Assembly (NCBI GenBank): GCA_016845525.1
Contig: JAERSQ010000103.1
Span: forward strand, 1-64,000
DNA from: Pseudomonadota bacterium
GTDB lineage: Bacteria > Pseudomonadota > Gammaproteobacteria > Arenicellales > UBA868
Direction of reading: 5' to 3'
DNA: 64,000 bases
Positions 8,974 through 20,178 of the stretch are shown here, piece by piece. The notes beneath the pieces were generated by a model. The model was given only the letters and a program-made list of their open reading frames with translations, ran no database searches and was not told where the DNA came from. The translations under genes and the position numbers were made by a program. The number at the start of each line of letters is the position of its first letter. The stretch's first letter is position 1.

Positions 8974-10244
8974 GCGAGCCCTCGGAACTCCGGGTTTGCC
9001 TGCCGCCAGAGGATGCGGCGACACCGTGGACCCTCTCATCCTACCAAGAGCGCGGGGGCTATCAGGCCTGGGAGGAAGTTCTCAGGAATCAGACGCCCCG
9101 AGAAGAGATTATCGAGACGCTGAAAGCCTCAGGACTGCGTGGCCGGGGCGGGGCGGGCTTCCCGACGGGCCTGAAGCTGAGTTTCATGCCCCGGGACGCA
9201 CAAGGACAGAAATACATCGTTTGTAACTCAGATGAAAGTGAGCCGGGGACATTCAAGGATCGCGATATTCTTCGGTTCAATCCGCATCAGGTGATCGAGG
9301 GAATGGCTTTGGCCGGGTACGCCATCGGCGCCACCGTCGGATTCAATTACATCCGCGGTGAATACTATGAACCCTGGCAGCGCTTTGAAGCCGCTTTGGT
9401 CGAGGCACGGCAAGCAGGTCTTCTCGGCGAAGATCTAAAGGGATCCGGGATCGCGTTTGAGCTACACAGTCAGCGGGGTGCCGGTGCGTATATCTGCGGC
9501 GAGGAGACTGCACTGCTGGAGTCGCTGGAGGGCAAAAAAGGACAGCCGCGTTTCAAGCCGCCGTTTCCAGCCCAGGTCGGCGCCTTTGGAAAACCCACCA
9601 CTATAAACAATACAGAAACCCTGGCCTCGATTCCCCCGATTATCCGAAACGGAGCTGAGTGGTTCTCCAGGATCGGTGTTGAGAACAGCGGCGGCACCAA
9701 GATCTACTCCGTCTCGGGACACGTTAACCGGCCAGGCAACTATGAGGTCCCCATGGGCATTCCCTTCCGGGATCTGCTGGCGATGGCGGGAGGTGTCCAG
9801 GACGGCCGGGCCCTGAAGGCGGTAATTCCGGGAGGGTCATCGGTGCCCGTTGTCCCGGCGGATGCCATTATGGAATGCACGATGGACTACGATGGGCTTT
9901 CGCAGGCCGGCTCCGCATTGGGTGCGGGTTCCGTGATTGTCATGGACGAGACCACCTGCATGGTAGAGGTCTTGGAACGTATCTCGTATTTCTACTTTGT
10001 TGAATCGTGCGGCCAGTGCACCCCGTGCCGCGAAGGCACCGGTTGGCTGTATCGCATGATCAGGCGCATACGGACCGGAGAAGGGACGCATGAGGATCTC
10101 GACCGCCTGAAGTCAGTAGCGGATCGGATCGAAGGTCGCACCATATGCGCACTGGGCGATGCTGCCGCGTGGCCCGTGCAGAGCTTTCTAAAACACTTCC
10201 GGCACGAATTCGAAGCCATGATCCCGCGCAAGGACGCTGCCTGA
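8970..10244 (+). CDS. nuoF: NADH-quinone oxidoreductase subunit F (NADH-binding)
   Basis: Binds NADH, FMN and the [4Fe-4S] cluster N3, where electrons enter complex I. The 424-residue product has [15 protein letters not shown] and [14 protein letters not shown] for nucleotide/FMN binding. The N3 ligands are Cys347, Cys350 and Cys353 in [12 protein letters not shown] and Cys393 in [12 protein letters not shown]. Normal length. Overlaps nuoE by 4 bases and nuoG by 1. Confidence 0.98.
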   Translation: MSEPSELRVCLPPEDAATPWTLSSYQERGGYQAWEEVLRNQTPREEIIETLKASGLRGRGGAGFPTGLKLSFMPRDAQGQKYIVCNSDESEPGTFKDRDILRFNPHQVIEGMALAGYAIGATVGFNYIRGEYYEPWQRFEAALVEARQAGLLGEDLKGSGIAFELHSQRGAGAYICGEETALLESLEGKKGQPRFKPPFPAQVGAFGKPTTINNTETLASIPPIIRNGAEWFSRIGVENSGGTKIYSVSGHVNRPGNYEVPMGIPFRDLLAMAGGVQDGRALKAVIPGGSSVPVVPADAIMECTMDYDGLSQAGSALGAGSVIVMDETTCMVEVLERISYFYFVESCGQCTPCREGTGWLYRMIRRIRTGEGTHEDLDRLKSVADRIEGRTICALGDAAAWPVQSFLKHFRHEFEAMIPRKDAA

Positions 10245-12634
10245 TGGACGCGCAGACAACCGTGACGATCGTCATCGACGGCCGCGAAGTGGAGGCGCAG
10301 CCGGGAAGCATGGTTATTGAGGCAGCGGACGCCGCCAATATCTACATCCCGCGGTTCTGCTATCACCCGAAACTGTCGATCGCGGCCAACTGCCGCATGT
10401 GCCTGGTCGAGGTAGAAAAGGCGCCCAAGCCGCTGCCGGCGTGCGCGACCCCGGTATCCGAGGGAATGATCGTCCAGACCCGCTCAGCAACCGCGGTTGA
10501 CGCGCAGCAAGGCACGATGGAATTCCTGCTGATCAATCATCCTCTGGACTGCCCCGTTTGTGATCAAGGCGGAGAGTGTCCGCTTCAGGATCAGGCTATG
10601 GGGTACGGTCAGGATTCGTCACGGTATCAGGAAGATAAGAGGGCAAAGGCGCCGCTGGATCTCGGTCCGTTGGTCGCGACGGCGATGACACGGTGTATTC
10701 ACTGCACGCGGTGTGTTCGTTTCGGGCGGGAGATCGCCGGTACGATGGAGTTGGGTGCGACGGGTCGGGGCGAGGATATGACCATAGAGACCTATCTCGA
10801 CGGTTCTGTGGACAGCGAAGTCTCGGGAAACATCATTGACCTTTGTCCGGTGGGCGCGTTGACTTCAAAACCATACCGGTTCACGGCCCGGCCGTGGGAA
10901 CTCTTCAGTCATGAGGGGATCTCTCCGCACGACAGCCTTGGCACCAATATCACGCTGCAGACGGCGCATCAGGCGGTAAAGCGCGTGGTTCCAAGAAATA
11001 ACGACGAAATTAATGAGTGCTGGATCTCAGACCGGGATAGATTTGGGTACGAAGGTGCAGAGTGCGATGACCGGTTGACGCAGCCGATGATCCGGCGCAA
11101 AGAAGGATTGGTCGAGACATCCTGGGAGGAGGCGCTTACCGAGACAGCCGCGGCGATGCGAGAGGCCGCTCGGCACGATGGTTCGCAACTCGCCGCGCTC
11201 ATTCATCCGATGAGCTCTATGGAGGAGTCGTTCCTTCTGCAAAAGATCATGCGCGGGCTCGGATCAGACCAGATTGACCATCGATTGCTGCAGCGGGACT
11301 TCTCTGATGACGCTTTTGCGCCGGCCTATCCAGGGCTGGAAGTCGCGCTCTCTGATATCGAGTCGCTTAAAGGTATCCTGTTGGTCGGGTGTAATCCCCG
11401 CAAGGAAGCACCGTTGCTGGCTTTGCGGATACGCAAGATGGTCGAACAAGGCGGAGTGGTCGGGATGCTCGGCTCACACGTCCCGGATTTGAATTTTTCG
11501 GTCCGTGCATCGCACGCTGTAAAGCCCACGAATCTTCCCAGCGCTTTTGCCGCTCTTGCCCGGGGCGTGGGAGTATCCGATTTGGCCGCGGTGGCTGCGT
11601 CCGGTCACGATGGGGATCCGCAGGTGCCAGAACTCGATGGACTGTTAGGGGTCCTCAACCAGGCTGGAGGCGACGGCATGATCCTGCTGGGGCAGGGCGC
11701 GCTCAACCATCCGGCCGCAGGGATCCTTCGAACGATAACCGGCCGACTGGCGGAACAGACCGGCATGCAACGTTGCGTGTTGAGCCCGGCAAACAGCGCC
11801 GGCGCCTGGTGGGCGGGTGCCGTACCGCATAGAACTGCACAGGGAAAACCCGCAAAGACGGCAGGGGCGAACGCATCCCAGATGGCGGATCTGACGGTTC
11901 ATACAGCTTTGCTGTATGGCTTGGAGCCTTCGATCGACCATTCTGATCCGGTTCGACTGGAAGGTATGCTTGACCGGGCGAAAAGGGTGGTTTCGTTCAG
12001 TGCATTTCGATCCGCGGTGTCTGATCAAGCGGACATCGTGCTGCCTATCGCGCCGTACACAGAGTTCTCTGGCCGTTATCTCAACTGCAACGGCGTGGTT
12101 CAGTCTGCAAATGCCGCGTTAGCCCCGCGCGGCAATTCCCGCCCAGGCTGGAAGGTCTTGCGAGTACTTGGCAACTTTCTGTCCTTGGCTGATTTTGATT
12201 ATGACGACCTGGACCAGGTCGGCGCGGAGTTGAGTCGTCCGCCGGCGGTCTCAATGCGCTCGGCAGACGGGGCAGGCAACGTCCCTGTCCCGGCAGGTGA
12301 TGGGAGCGACGCCGCCACGGCTGAGGACCTGTTTACGCTCGTTGCTGAGCGATCCATCTACCAGGCAGACCCAGTTGTTCGACGCTCCAACGCGCTCGCT
12401 GGAACCCGCGATGGTTCGGCAGAAGCGTTTTGCCGCTTTCATCCGGCAGATCTCGAAGCGGCGGGTTTGGCGGGAGTCTCGCAAGTTCAGTTGGTGGGAC
12501 AGCGTCACCAAGCCACATTGCAGGTCACTGTCGATCGTGGCGTTGTGCGTGGTTCTGTCCTTGTTTTTGTGGGGTCATCAACGACGGCAGGGTTCGGCTC
12601 GGATTCAGTTGTCAGCGTCAGGCCGGTGACATAA
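10244..12634 (+). CDS. nuoG: NADH-quinone oxidoreductase subunit G
   Basis: 75-kDa iron-sulfur subunit that carries electrons from NuoF toward NuoB. The 796 residues start with a ferredoxin-type [2Fe-2S] domain (Cys39, Cys50, Cys53, Cys67). Next is the His/Cys cluster [16 protein letters not shown] and a [4Fe-4S] site (RCIHCTRC with DLCPVGAL). The rest is a molybdopterin-oxidoreductase-like domain without a visible catalytic site, as in other NuoG. I chose ATG 10244, sharing a base with the nuoF stop; upstream in-frame sequence lies inside nuoF. Confidence 0.97.
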   Translation: MDAQTTVTIVIDGREVEAQPGSMVIEAADAANIYIPRFCYHPKLSIAANCRMCLVEVEKAPKPLPACATPVSEGMIVQTRSATAVDAQQGTMEFLLINHPLDCPVCDQGGECPLQDQAMGYGQDSSRYQEDKRAKAPLDLGPLVATAMTRCIHCTRCVRFGREIAGTMELGATGRGEDMTIETYLDGSVDSEVSGNIIDLCPVGALTSKPYRFTARPWELFSHEGISPHDSLGTNITLQTAHQAVKRVVPRNNDEINECWISDRDRFGYEGAECDDRLTQPMIRRKEGLVETSWEEALTETAAAMREAARHDGSQLAALIHPMSSMEESFLLQKIMRGLGSDQIDHRLLQRDFSDDAFAPAYPGLEVALSDIESLKGILLVGCNPRKEAPLLALRIRKMVEQGGVVGMLGSHVPDLNFSVRASHAVKPTNLPSAFAALARGVGVSDLAAVAASGHDGDPQVPELDGLLGVLNQAGGDGMILLGQGALNHPAAGILRTITGRLAEQTGMQRCVLSPANSAGAWWAGAVPHRTAQGKPAKTAGANASQMADLTVHTALLYGLEPSIDHSDPVRLEGMLDRAKRVVSFSAFRSAVSDQADIVLPIAPYTEFSGRYLNCNGVVQSANAALAPRGNSRPGWKVLRVLGNFLSLADFDYDDLDQVGAELSRPPAVSMRSADGAGNVPVPAGDGSDAATAEDLFTLVAERSIYQADPVVRRSNALAGTRDGSAEAFCRFHPADLEAAGLAGVSQVQLVGQRHQATLQVTVDRGVVRGSVLVFVGSSTTAGFGSDSVVSVRPVT

Positions 12635-12635
12635 C

Positions 12636-13670
12636 GTGATCGAAGCATTGATCACCCTTTGGAGCGGGTTGCCTCTGTTCCTGCAGTTGGGCCTCAAAAT
12701 CGGGGCGATCATCCTGCCGTTACTCGGAATGGTCGCCTATTACACGCTTGCTGAGCGCAAGGTGATTGCCTATATGCACGTGAGAGTGGGGCCCAACCGG
12801 GTGGGGCCGAAGGGTCTGCTGCAGCCGATTGCGGACGCAGTCAAGCTGATGTTCAAGGAGATGATCATCCCGACCCATGCAGACCGTTACCTTTTTCTCA
12901 TTGCGCCCGTTCTAGCGCTCGCTCCCGCACTCGGCGCGTGGGCCGTCGTACCGTTTACCGACACTCTGGTGCTTGCCGACATCGATGCGAGCCTGCTCTA
13001 CGTGCTTGCCCTCACGTCAATGGGGGTATATGGCGTAGTGATTGCGGGCTGGGCATCAAATTCCAAATATGCGTTTCTCGGTGCGATGCGCTCTGCAGCC
13101 CAGATCGTTGCTTATGAGATTGCAATGGGATTCGCCCTGGTCGGGGTCCTGATGGCTGCGGGTTCGCTGAATCTGAGAGAGATCGTAGTGGCTCAGTCAG
13201 GGGGGATGCATGAATGGTTTTTCCTGCCCTTGTTTCCGCTGTTCCTGGTCTACCTGATAAGCGGCGTCGCCGAAACAAACCGCTCACCCTTTGATGTCGC
13301 GGAGGGTGAATCAGAGATCGTGGCGGGATTCCATGTGGATTATTCCGGAATGGGGTTCGCGGTATTTTTCCTCGCGGAATACGCGAACATGATCCTGATT
13401 TCTGCGTTGACGGTTATCATGTTTCTCGGCGGGTGGCACGCGCCACTTGAGATCGCGCCGTTCATCTGGATTCCGGGGATTTTCTGGTTTTTTGGGAAGT
13501 TAGCTGCAGTTGCGTTTCTCTTTCTCTGGTTTCGCGCGACATTCCCAAGGTACCGCTATGACCAAATCATGCGGCTGGGATGGAAAGTGTTTATTCCAGT
13601 TACCTTGGTGTGGATTACCGTCATCGGCGTTGCGAAGTTCTTTACCCCAATCGGGCACTGGTTTGGCTAA
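12636..13670 (+). CDS. nuoH: NADH-quinone oxidoreductase subunit H
   Basis: Membrane subunit that joins the peripheral and membrane arms and forms the quinone entry channel. The 344-residue, eight-helix-type protein has [40 protein letters not shown] and the glutamate-rich loop [19 protein letters not shown]. The start is GTG at 12636, one base after the nuoG stop, with AGGCCGGTGA just upstream. Confidence 0.97.
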   Translation: MIEALITLWSGLPLFLQLGLKIGAIILPLLGMVAYYTLAERKVIAYMHVRVGPNRVGPKGLLQPIADAVKLMFKEMIIPTHADRYLFLIAPVLALAPALGAWAVVPFTDTLVLADIDASLLYVLALTSMGVYGVVIAGWASNSKYAFLGAMRSAAQIVAYEIAMGFALVGVLMAAGSLNLREIVVAQSGGMHEWFFLPLFPLFLVYLISGVAETNRSPFDVAEGESEIVAGFHVDYSGMGFAVFFLAEYANMILISALTVIMFLGGWHAPLEIAPFIWIPGIFWFFGKLAAVAFLFLWFRATFPRYRYDQIMRLGWKVFIPVTLVWITVIGVAKFFTPIGHWFG

Positions 13671-13676
13671 GAGAAG

Positions 13677-14159
13677 ATGCTTACTCGATTCCTGAAAACC
13701 TGGTCGTTGTCGGAACTGCTTCGCGGTTTATCGGTAACCGGTGGATACTTCTTCCGCAAGAAATTTACGGTTCAGTACCCGGATGAGAAGACCCCGAAAT
13801 CGCCCCGTTTTCGCGGACTGCATGCATTGCGCCGCTATGGCAATGGCGAGGAAAGGTGCATCGCCTGCAAATTGTGCGAGGCCGTGTGTCCGGCGCTGGC
13901 AATCACCATAGAGTCCGAAGAGCGCGATGACGGCACCCGTCGCACCACCCGCTACGACGTCGACCTCTTTAAGTGTATTTACTGCGGATATTGCGAGGAG
14001 GCGTGCCCGGTCGATTCCATCGTGCTGACGGATCTGCATGAATACCATTTCGAGACTGGCGCCTCTGGAACCATCAGCAAAGAAGATCTCCTTCGGATTG
14101 GCGACGCCCATGAAGAATCGATCGCAGGGGCCCGACGGGCGGATGCCCCGTATCGCTAG
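13677..14159 (+). CDS. nuoI: NADH-quinone oxidoreductase subunit I
   Basis: Holds the two [4Fe-4S] clusters N6a and N6b that relay electrons to NuoB. The 160 residues contain two ferredoxin-type motifs, [12 protein letters not shown] and [12 protein letters not shown], about 40 residues apart, after an N-terminal amphipathic segment that docks on the membrane. A GAGAAG ribosome site lies directly upstream of the ATG. Confidence 0.97.
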   Translation: MLTRFLKTWSLSELLRGLSVTGGYFFRKKFTVQYPDEKTPKSPRFRGLHALRRYGNGEERCIACKLCEAVCPALAITIESEERDDGTRRTTRYDVDLFKCIYCGYCEEACPVDSIVLTDLHEYHFETGASGTISKEDLLRIGDAHEESIAGARRADAPYR

Positions 14160-14162
14160 CTT

Positions 14163-14774
14163 ATGACCTTTCTTGAAATCGTCTTCTACGTTTTCTCGGC
14201 GGCCCTGGTTGTGTCCAGCCTGTTGGTCGTGACCGTGCGCAATCCGGTCCGTGCGGCGCTCTTTCTGGTGCTGGCCTTTTTCAGTGCCGCCTGTTTATGG
14301 CTGACCCTCGAAGCCGAATTCCTCGCCATTACCCTGGTCTTGGTTTATGTCGGGGCGGTAATGGTGCTGTTCCTGTTTGTCATCATGATGCTGGATATCG
14401 ATATCGCTCAAATGCGCGCCGGATTTGCCAACTATTTGCCGTTGGGGCTGATCGTCGCCCTGATCATGGCGGGTGAACTGACGTTGGTCATGCTCTCAGG
14501 TGAGTTCGGGGATACCCAACTGCCTCGGCCGGTGGGGCACGATGCTGATTACAGCAACACCGAGGCACTTGGAAGGGTGGTCTATACAGATTATGTGTAC
14601 ACGTTTGAACTAGCCGCGGTGATCCTTCTCGTCGCAATTATTGCCGCCATTTCGCTCACTCTGCGCCGACGGCCCGAAACGCGGTACCAGGCCCCCGAAG
14701 AACAGGTGAAGGTGAGAAAAGAAGATCGTATTCGAATCGTGAAGATGCCTCCGAGGCCGGAGGAAAAGCCGTGA
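14163..14774 (+). CDS. nuoJ: NADH-quinone oxidoreductase subunit J
   Basis: Five-helix membrane subunit near the E-channel; its third helix ([16 protein letters not shown] in this protein) contains the pi-bulge region that changes shape during turnover in known structures. 203 residues, with a charged C-terminal tail. Three bases after nuoI; overlaps nuoK by 4 bases. Confidence 0.95.
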   Translation: MTFLEIVFYVFSAALVVSSLLVVTVRNPVRAALFLVLAFFSAACLWLTLEAEFLAITLVLVYVGAVMVLFLFVIMMLDIDIAQMRAGFANYLPLGLIVALIMAGELTLVMLSGEFGDTQLPRPVGHDADYSNTEALGRVVYTDYVYTFELAAVILLVAIIAAISLTLRRRPETRYQAPEEQVKVRKEDRIRIVKMPPRPEEKP

Positions 14775-15076
14775 TTCCCCTTTCCCATTATTTGATCGTC
14801 GGGGCGCTGCTTTTTGCGATAAGCGTGGTCGGCATTTTTTTGAATCGGAAAAATCTCGTCATTATCCTGATGGCGATCGAACTGCTCTTGCTCGCCGCCA
14901 ACATGAACTTTGTCGCGTTTTCACATTATCTGGAGGATCTCTCGGGGCAAGTGTTTGTATTCTTCGTGCTGACCGTAGCGGCAGCTGAAGCTGCGATCGG
15001 GCTTGCGATCCTGATTGTGCTTTTCAGGACCCGCCGCTCGATCAATGTTCAGGATTTGGATCGCCTTAAGGGCTGA
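14771..15076 (+). CDS. nuoK: NADH-quinone oxidoreductase subunit K
   Basis: Small three-helix proton-channel subunit. The 101 residues carry the two essential membrane glutamates at Glu37 ([10 protein letters not shown]) and Glu73 ([10 protein letters not shown]). The start is GTG at 14771, overlapping nuoJ by 4 bases. Confidence 0.96.
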   Translation: MIPLSHYLIVGALLFAISVVGIFLNRKNLVIILMAIELLLLAANMNFVAFSHYLEDLSGQVFVFFVLTVAAAEAAIGLAILIVLFRTRRSINVQDLDRLKG

Positions 15077-15094
15077 TCGTACGGATAACCCACG

Positions 15095-17029
15095 ATGAGT
15101 CGAGAACTCCTTTACCTGCTTATCCCGCTCTCTTGCCTGGTAGCGGCCCTGGTTGCCGGGTTCCTGGGTTCGCGGATCGGCAGAGTGGCGGCGCACCGCG
15201 CCGCAATCGGGGGCGTCGGATTTGCGTTCGTCCTCTCGTGCGTTGTGGCCTGGGATGTTTTCTCAGGCAATCAGTTCGATGGACCGGTTTATACCTGGGC
15301 GGTTAGTGGCGGGACCCATTTTGAGATCGGGTTTCTGATAGACCCCCTCTCTGCAGTGATGATGGTGGTCGTGACCTTCGTCTCACTGATGGTGCATATC
15401 TACACCATCGGCTACATGGCCGAAGATCCGGGATATACCCGGTTTTTCAGTTATATCGCACTCTTTACGTTCGCAATGTTGATGTTGGTGATGTCGAACA
15501 ACTTTCTCCAACTGTTCTTCGGCTGGGAAGCCGTGGGGTTGGTCTCCTACCTGCTGATCGGATTCTGGTATGAGCGTGATAGCGCGATCCGGGCCAATCT
15601 GAAAGCCTTCCTGGTTAATCGCGTCGGAGACTTTGGCTTTATTCTCGGAATTGGCGCAGTACTCGCGCTTTTCGGCAGTCTGGATTACCAGAGCGTGTTT
15701 GACGCCGCTCCGTCTCTCGCTGGTGAGACCACTCAAGGGCCGTTCGGGTTCGAGTGGCACTGGGTAACGCTCATCTGCTTGTTACTGTTTGTGGGTGCAA
15801 TGGGCAAGTCGGCCCAGGTCCCGCTGCACGTTTGGCTGCCGGATTCCATGGAGGGGCCGACTCCGATTTCGGCGCTCATCCACGCGGCGACCATGGTCAC
15901 GGCGGGCATCTTCCTGGTGGCCCGGATGTCCCCGCTGTTTGAGCTATCGACAACGGCTTTGTCGGTTGTCTTGATAGTAGGTGCGTTGACCGCGCTGCTG
16001 ATGGCGTTTGTTGCGCTGGTGCAGACAGATATAAAAAGGGTGGTAGCCTACTCCACGCTGTCCCAGCTCGGGTACATGACTGTGGCGCTTGGGGCATCCG
16101 CGTACTCCGTTGCCATTTTTCATCTGGCCACCCATGCCTTCTTCAAGGCGCTGCTCTTTCTCGCCGCCGGGTCCGTCATCATTGCGATGCATCATGAGCA
16201 GGACATGCGGCGTATGGGTGGATTACGTAAGGTGATGCCCGTGACCTATATCACCTGTGTTATCGGAAGTCTCGCCTTGGCCGGGATTCCACCTTTTGCC
16301 GGTTTCTTTTCAAAGGATGCCATTATCGAAGCGGTGCATTATTCCTCCACACCTGGGGCAGGATTTGCCTATGCAGCCGTGTTGATCGGGGTAGTGCTGA
16401 CGGCGTTTTATTCTTTCCGACTGGTGTTTATGGCATTTCACGGTGAAGGCCGTATGGATACAAAGACCCGGGAACACCTGCAGGAGTCACCCTGGGTGGT
16501 GACCGTCCCGCTGGTCGCGCTGGCCGTGCCGTCGGTATTGGCAGGCCTGCTGCTGGTCAACGCAACGATGGACGGCAGCCTGTTCGGCAGCAGCATCGTC
16601 GTGGGCGGCGTTCCGGAAGCCTTAGACATGACTGCCAGCGGTATGCTCGCTCATGCCCCGGTTGCGGTCCCATTCTGGCTTGCTGTTCTGGGCATCGTCG
16701 GCGCCTGGGTCTGTTATCTATGGAAACCTGAACTCCCTGGGAAGGTGGCGGAGCGGTGGAACGGCATTTATCGGGTGCTGATGAAAAAGTACGGCTTCGA
16801 TGAGTTTTATCAATGGGCGTTTGCGGATGGTGCGCGAGGATTGGGTCACGCGCTTTCGGAGTGGGGTGATCGGCGCCTCATCGACGGCTGGTTGGTGAAT
16901 GGTGCCGCCAGGGCGGTGGCGCGGACAGCGAATCTGGTACGGCATGTCCAGAGCGGGCTGGTGTATCACTATGCCTTCGTGATGATTATCGGCCTGGTGG
17001 CGCTGATGTCATGGTTTCTCTTCCGCTAG
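15095..17029 (+). CDS. nuoL: NADH-quinone oxidoreductase subunit L
   Basis: Antiporter-like proton-pumping subunit at the tip of the membrane arm, with a long lateral helix at its C-terminus. 644 residues, many membrane segments. FFGWEAVGLVSYLLIGFWY, WLPDSMEGPTPISALIHAAT and the Lys-containing AYSTLSQLGYM are family marks. An 18-base gap follows nuoK. Confidence 0.97.
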   Translation: MSRELLYLLIPLSCLVAALVAGFLGSRIGRVAAHRAAIGGVGFAFVLSCVVAWDVFSGNQFDGPVYTWAVSGGTHFEIGFLIDPLSAVMMVVVTFVSLMVHIYTIGYMAEDPGYTRFFSYIALFTFAMLMLVMSNNFLQLFFGWEAVGLVSYLLIGFWYERDSAIRANLKAFLVNRVGDFGFILGIGAVLALFGSLDYQSVFDAAPSLAGETTQGPFGFEWHWVTLICLLLFVGAMGKSAQVPLHVWLPDSMEGPTPISALIHAATMVTAGIFLVARMSPLFELSTTALSVVLIVGALTALLMAFVALVQTDIKRVVAYSTLSQLGYMTVALGASAYSVAIFHLATHAFFKALLFLAAGSVIIAMHHEQDMRRMGGLRKVMPVTYITCVIGSLALAGIPPFAGFFSKDAIIEAVHYSSTPGAGFAYAAVLIGVVLTAFYSFRLVFMAFHGEGRMDTKTREHLQESPWVVTVPLVALAVPSVLAGLLLVNATMDGSLFGSSIVVGGVPEALDMTASGMLAHAPVAVPFWLAVLGIVGAWVCYLWKPELPGKVAERWNGIYRVLMKKYGFDEFYQWAFADGARGLGHALSEWGDRRLIDGWLVNGAARAVARTANLVRHVQSGLVYHYAFVMIIGLVALMSWFLFR

Positions 17030-17038
17030 GCCAGGTGA

Positions 17039-18526
17039 ATGGATTTTTTTAGCCAACATTTGCTGTCCTTGTTGATTTGGTTTCCGGTCGTCGGCGGGGT
17101 GCTGGTGCTGGCGACGGGCGGCGACCGGCGCGCCGTAGCGGCGCGATGGCTCGCACTGGGTATCTCGGTCGTAACCTTTATTTTGAGTGTGCCGCTTTGG
17201 ACCGGCTTTAACCGGCTCACAGCTGACATGCAGTTTGTTGAGCGCTCGCCCTGGATCGAGCGGTTTCAGATTGAATACTTTCTGGGCGTTGACGGAATCT
17301 CTGTTCCGCTGGTACTGCTGACCACGATCTTGACCATTGTGGTCGTGGTAGCAGGGTGGCAGGTAATCCAGAGCCGGGTTGCCCAGTATTTTGCGGCCTT
17401 CCTGATCATGGAAGGGTTGATGATCGGGGTGTTCTGCGCGCTTGACGGTATTCTGTTTTATCTTTTCTGGGAGGCCATGCTGATCCCCATGTTCCTGATC
17501 ATTGGGGTTTGGGGTGGACCGAATCGGGTGTACGCAGCGATCAAGTTTTTCCTCTACACCCTGCTGGGATCGCTCCTGATGCTGGTCGCGCTCCTCTACC
17601 TTTATCGTGCGTCTGGGGGATCGTTTGATCTGCTTGTATTCCATCACCTGCCGCTCTCCAGCGGCGTACAGACACTGGTCTTTCTTGCGTTTTTCGCGGC
17701 ATTCGCCGTCAAGATCCCCATGGTACCGGTGCATACCTGGTTACCGGATGCTCATGTCGAGGCGCCGACAGGCGGGTCGGTCATCCTGGCCGCGATCACA
17801 TTGAAGATGGGCGCTTACGGTTTTCTTCGGATTGCCATGCCTATTGCGCCGGACGCAGCTCAGCAGATCGCACCGGTCATTATTGGTCTATCCCTGCTGG
17901 CGGTGGTCTACATTGCCCTGGTCGCGCTTGTTCAGCAGGATATGAAAAAGCTGATTGCCTACTCGTCGATTTCCCACATGGGGTTCGTGACGCTTGGGTT
18001 TTTCGTCTTTGAGACACGGGCAATGGAGGGCGCCATCGTTCAGATGATCTCCCATGGGTTTGTTTCCGGAGCGCTGTTTCTCTGTGTTGGCGTGCTTTAC
18101 GACCGGCTACATTCACGGGAGATTGCGACTTACGGCGGAGTCATCAAGGTCATGCCGATTTTCGCGTTTTTCATCGTATTTTTTGCAATGGCGAATGCGG
18201 GACTTCCCGGTACATCGGGATTTGTAGGGGAGTTTCTGGTGATACTGGGCACTTTTTCTGTCAACGCCTGGTATGCGGCAATTGCAGCGCTCACCCTGAT
18301 TGTTGGGGCGGCTTACACGTTGTGGATGGTCAAGCGGGTGGTCTTCGGTGCGATCCAGAATCCGAAAGTGGCTGAACTGAAAGACCTTGACCGTCGTGAG
18401 TTTGGTGTATTACTGCTCGTTGCCTTAGGTGTCTTAATTATCGGCGTCTGGCCGGCTCCGCTGCTGGAAGTCATGGATGCGAGCGTGGACCAACTGCTCG
18501 CACACATAGCGGTATCAAAACTATGA
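17039..18526 (+). CDS. nuoM: NADH-quinone oxidoreductase subunit M
   Basis: Second antiporter-like subunit of complex I. 495 residues with FWEAMLIPMFLIIGVWGG (channel glutamate), HTWLPDAHVEAPTGGSVILA and KLIAYSSISHMGFV. Nine bases after nuoL and a 4-base overlap with nuoN. Confidence 0.97.
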   Translation: MDFFSQHLLSLLIWFPVVGGVLVLATGGDRRAVAARWLALGISVVTFILSVPLWTGFNRLTADMQFVERSPWIERFQIEYFLGVDGISVPLVLLTTILTIVVVVAGWQVIQSRVAQYFAAFLIMEGLMIGVFCALDGILFYLFWEAMLIPMFLIIGVWGGPNRVYAAIKFFLYTLLGSLLMLVALLYLYRASGGSFDLLVFHHLPLSSGVQTLVFLAFFAAFAVKIPMVPVHTWLPDAHVEAPTGGSVILAAITLKMGAYGFLRIAMPIAPDAAQQIAPVIIGLSLLAVVYIALVALVQQDMKKLIAYSSISHMGFVTLGFFVFETRAMEGAIVQMISHGFVSGALFLCVGVLYDRLHSREIATYGGVIKVMPIFAFFIVFFAMANAGLPGTSGFVGEFLVILGTFSVNAWYAAIAALTLIVGAAYTLWMVKRVVFGAIQNPKVAELKDLDRREFGVLLLVALGVLIIGVWPAPLLEVMDASVDQLLAHIAVSKL

Positions 18527-19992
18527 CAGGCCTGACTGCACAAGACTTTTGGGCGGTCGCGCCGGAAATCTACGTGGCAACATTGGCTTGCCTGATCCTG
18601 GTGGCTGATCTTTATATCCGCTCTTCCAGGCCGTGTGCCGTGGCATATCCCCTTACCATCGTCACGCTGGTCTCTGCAGGACTGCTCTGTCTAGATGGAC
18701 TGTTCGAGCCGTCGCAAACCGTGCTGAACGGTCTTGTTGTGAAAGATACCGTGTCGGCGGTTCTCAAATCAGGCACCTGCTTCGGTACTGCAGGCGTGTT
18801 GTTTTATGCCCGGGACTATGCAGAGGAGCGGGGTTTGTGGCGGGGCGAATACCTGGTGCTATCTCTGTTTGGTGTGGTCGGGATGATGGCCATGATCGGC
18901 GCGGCGCATCTGCTCACCCTGTATGTGGGCATTGAACTCCTCGCGCTATGTCTGTACGGCATGATTGCGATGGAGCGCGACTCTGTCCGGGCAGCGGAAG
19001 CGGCCATGAAATATTTTATCCTCGGGGCGCTCGCGTCGGGCGTATTGCTCTATGGCATGTCGTTGTTGTACGGCTTAACCGGGTCGCTTTCGCTCGGGGA
19101 TGTCTCGGGAACATCCGTAAGCCTGAAAGGGGACAGCCTTCCGCTGATGCTTGCTATCGCGATGGTTGTGGTCGGACTGTTGTTCAAGCTCGGGGCCGTG
19201 CCCTTTCATATGTGGGTCCCGGATGTGTATGACGGTTCTGCCACCTCCACCACGTTGTATCTCTCGGCCGTACCGAAGCTTGCTGCGTTCGCGATTCTGC
19301 TGCGTTTGCTGTCTACGGGGCTAGAAGGATGGATCGAGGTCTGGCAGGACATGCTGGTGGTGGCTGCGCTCCTGTCCATCGCCTTGGGCAATGTGGTGGC
19401 GATCGCGCAGAGCAGTATTAAGCGTATGCTGGCTTACTCGACCATTTCCAATATGGGCTTTTTGCTGCTTGGATTCTTTGCCGGTACGCATGCCGGATAT
19501 TCTGCCGCGATGGTCTACGCCGTGATCTATACGGTGACTACGCTGGCTGCGTTCGGCGTCATTCTTGCACTTAGCCGGTCAGGGTTTGAATCAGACAGGC
19601 TCAATGATTTCCGGGGTCTGAATAGACGCAATCCATGGCTTGCCCTGCTCATGCTGATCGTGATGTTTTCACTTGCCGGGATTCCGCCTACGGCTGGGTT
19701 TTTTGCCAAACTGATGGTTCTGCAGGCGGCACTGGATGCCGGTTTTGTTGCCGTGGTCGTGGCGGCAGTAATCCTTGCAGTCGTCGGGGCCTTCTACTAT
19801 CTGCGTATCGTAAAATTGATGTACTTCGATGACGTCGAGGAAGGGGTGCTCGCTCTGTCTGCGCACGGGTATCGGGGCACCATGATCTGGGTATTATCCG
19901 TAAATGCGATCGGCCTGGTTGCCATCACCCCATGGATTGGCAAAGTGATGGATTTTGTCGGCCGCTCCCTGACGGGTTTTGGGCTGTACTAA
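18523..19992 (+). CDS. nuoN: NADH-quinone oxidoreductase subunit N
   Basis: Third antiporter-like subunit and last gene of the operon. 489 residues with YVGIELLALCLYGMIAM, FHMWVPDVYDGSATSTTLYL and RMLAYSTISNMGFLLLG. All 14 subunits nuoA-N are therefore present, intact and in the usual order. Confidence 0.97.
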   Translation: MTGLTAQDFWAVAPEIYVATLACLILVADLYIRSSRPCAVAYPLTIVTLVSAGLLCLDGLFEPSQTVLNGLVVKDTVSAVLKSGTCFGTAGVLFYARDYAEERGLWRGEYLVLSLFGVVGMMAMIGAAHLLTLYVGIELLALCLYGMIAMERDSVRAAEAAMKYFILGALASGVLLYGMSLLYGLTGSLSLGDVSGTSVSLKGDSLPLMLAIAMVVVGLLFKLGAVPFHMWVPDVYDGSATSTTLYLSAVPKLAAFAILLRLLSTGLEGWIEVWQDMLVVAALLSIALGNVVAIAQSSIKRMLAYSTISNMGFLLLGFFAGTHAGYSAAMVYAVIYTVTTLAAFGVILALSRSGFESDRLNDFRGLNRRNPWLALLMLIVMFSLAGIPPTAGFFAKLMVLQAALDAGFVAVVVAAVILAVVGAFYYLRIVKLMYFDDVEEGVLALSAHGYRGTMIWVLSVNAIGLVAITPWIGKVMDFVGRSLTGFGLY

Positions 19993-20052
19993 GGCCCCTT
20001 CCAGAGCGGTCTCATCACATAGAAATCAGTTGCGTTTTCCCGGTGATAACGC

Positions 20053-20069
20053 TGCGGAAACGCTCCGCA
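20053..20069 (+). promoter_or_regulatory. short inverted repeat upstream of gyrA
   Basis: A perfect 6-bp inverted repeat (TGCGGA 20053-20058, TCCGCA 20064-20069, loop AACGC) lies in the 186-base gap between nuoN and gyrA. TAAAAT at 20076-20081 just downstream could be a -10 box, but the hexamer 17 bases above it (TGCGGA) is a poor -35. No T-run follows, so it is not a clear terminator. An operator or leader hairpin is possible. The rest of the gap shows no other motif I trust. Confidence 0.3.
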
Positions 20070-20178
20070 ACGTGGTAAAATTAAGCCTCGTGAAGAGTTC
20101 GTTTTTGTGTCCCCAATTCAGCGGGTCACGACCCTAATTTCTGCCTTCTACCTGCTCTAAAAGGGTAGGGAAACCGTT

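Noticed and set aside
10145-10243. Upstream start for nuoG
   Set aside because: Lies inside nuoF; the ferredoxin domain starts normally at ATG 10244.
17009-17734. 241-codon open frame on the minus strand
   Set aside because: Lies opposite nuoM, is dominated by Arg/Gln/His/Asp without any hydrophobic core pattern, and looks like a shadow of a GC-rich gene.
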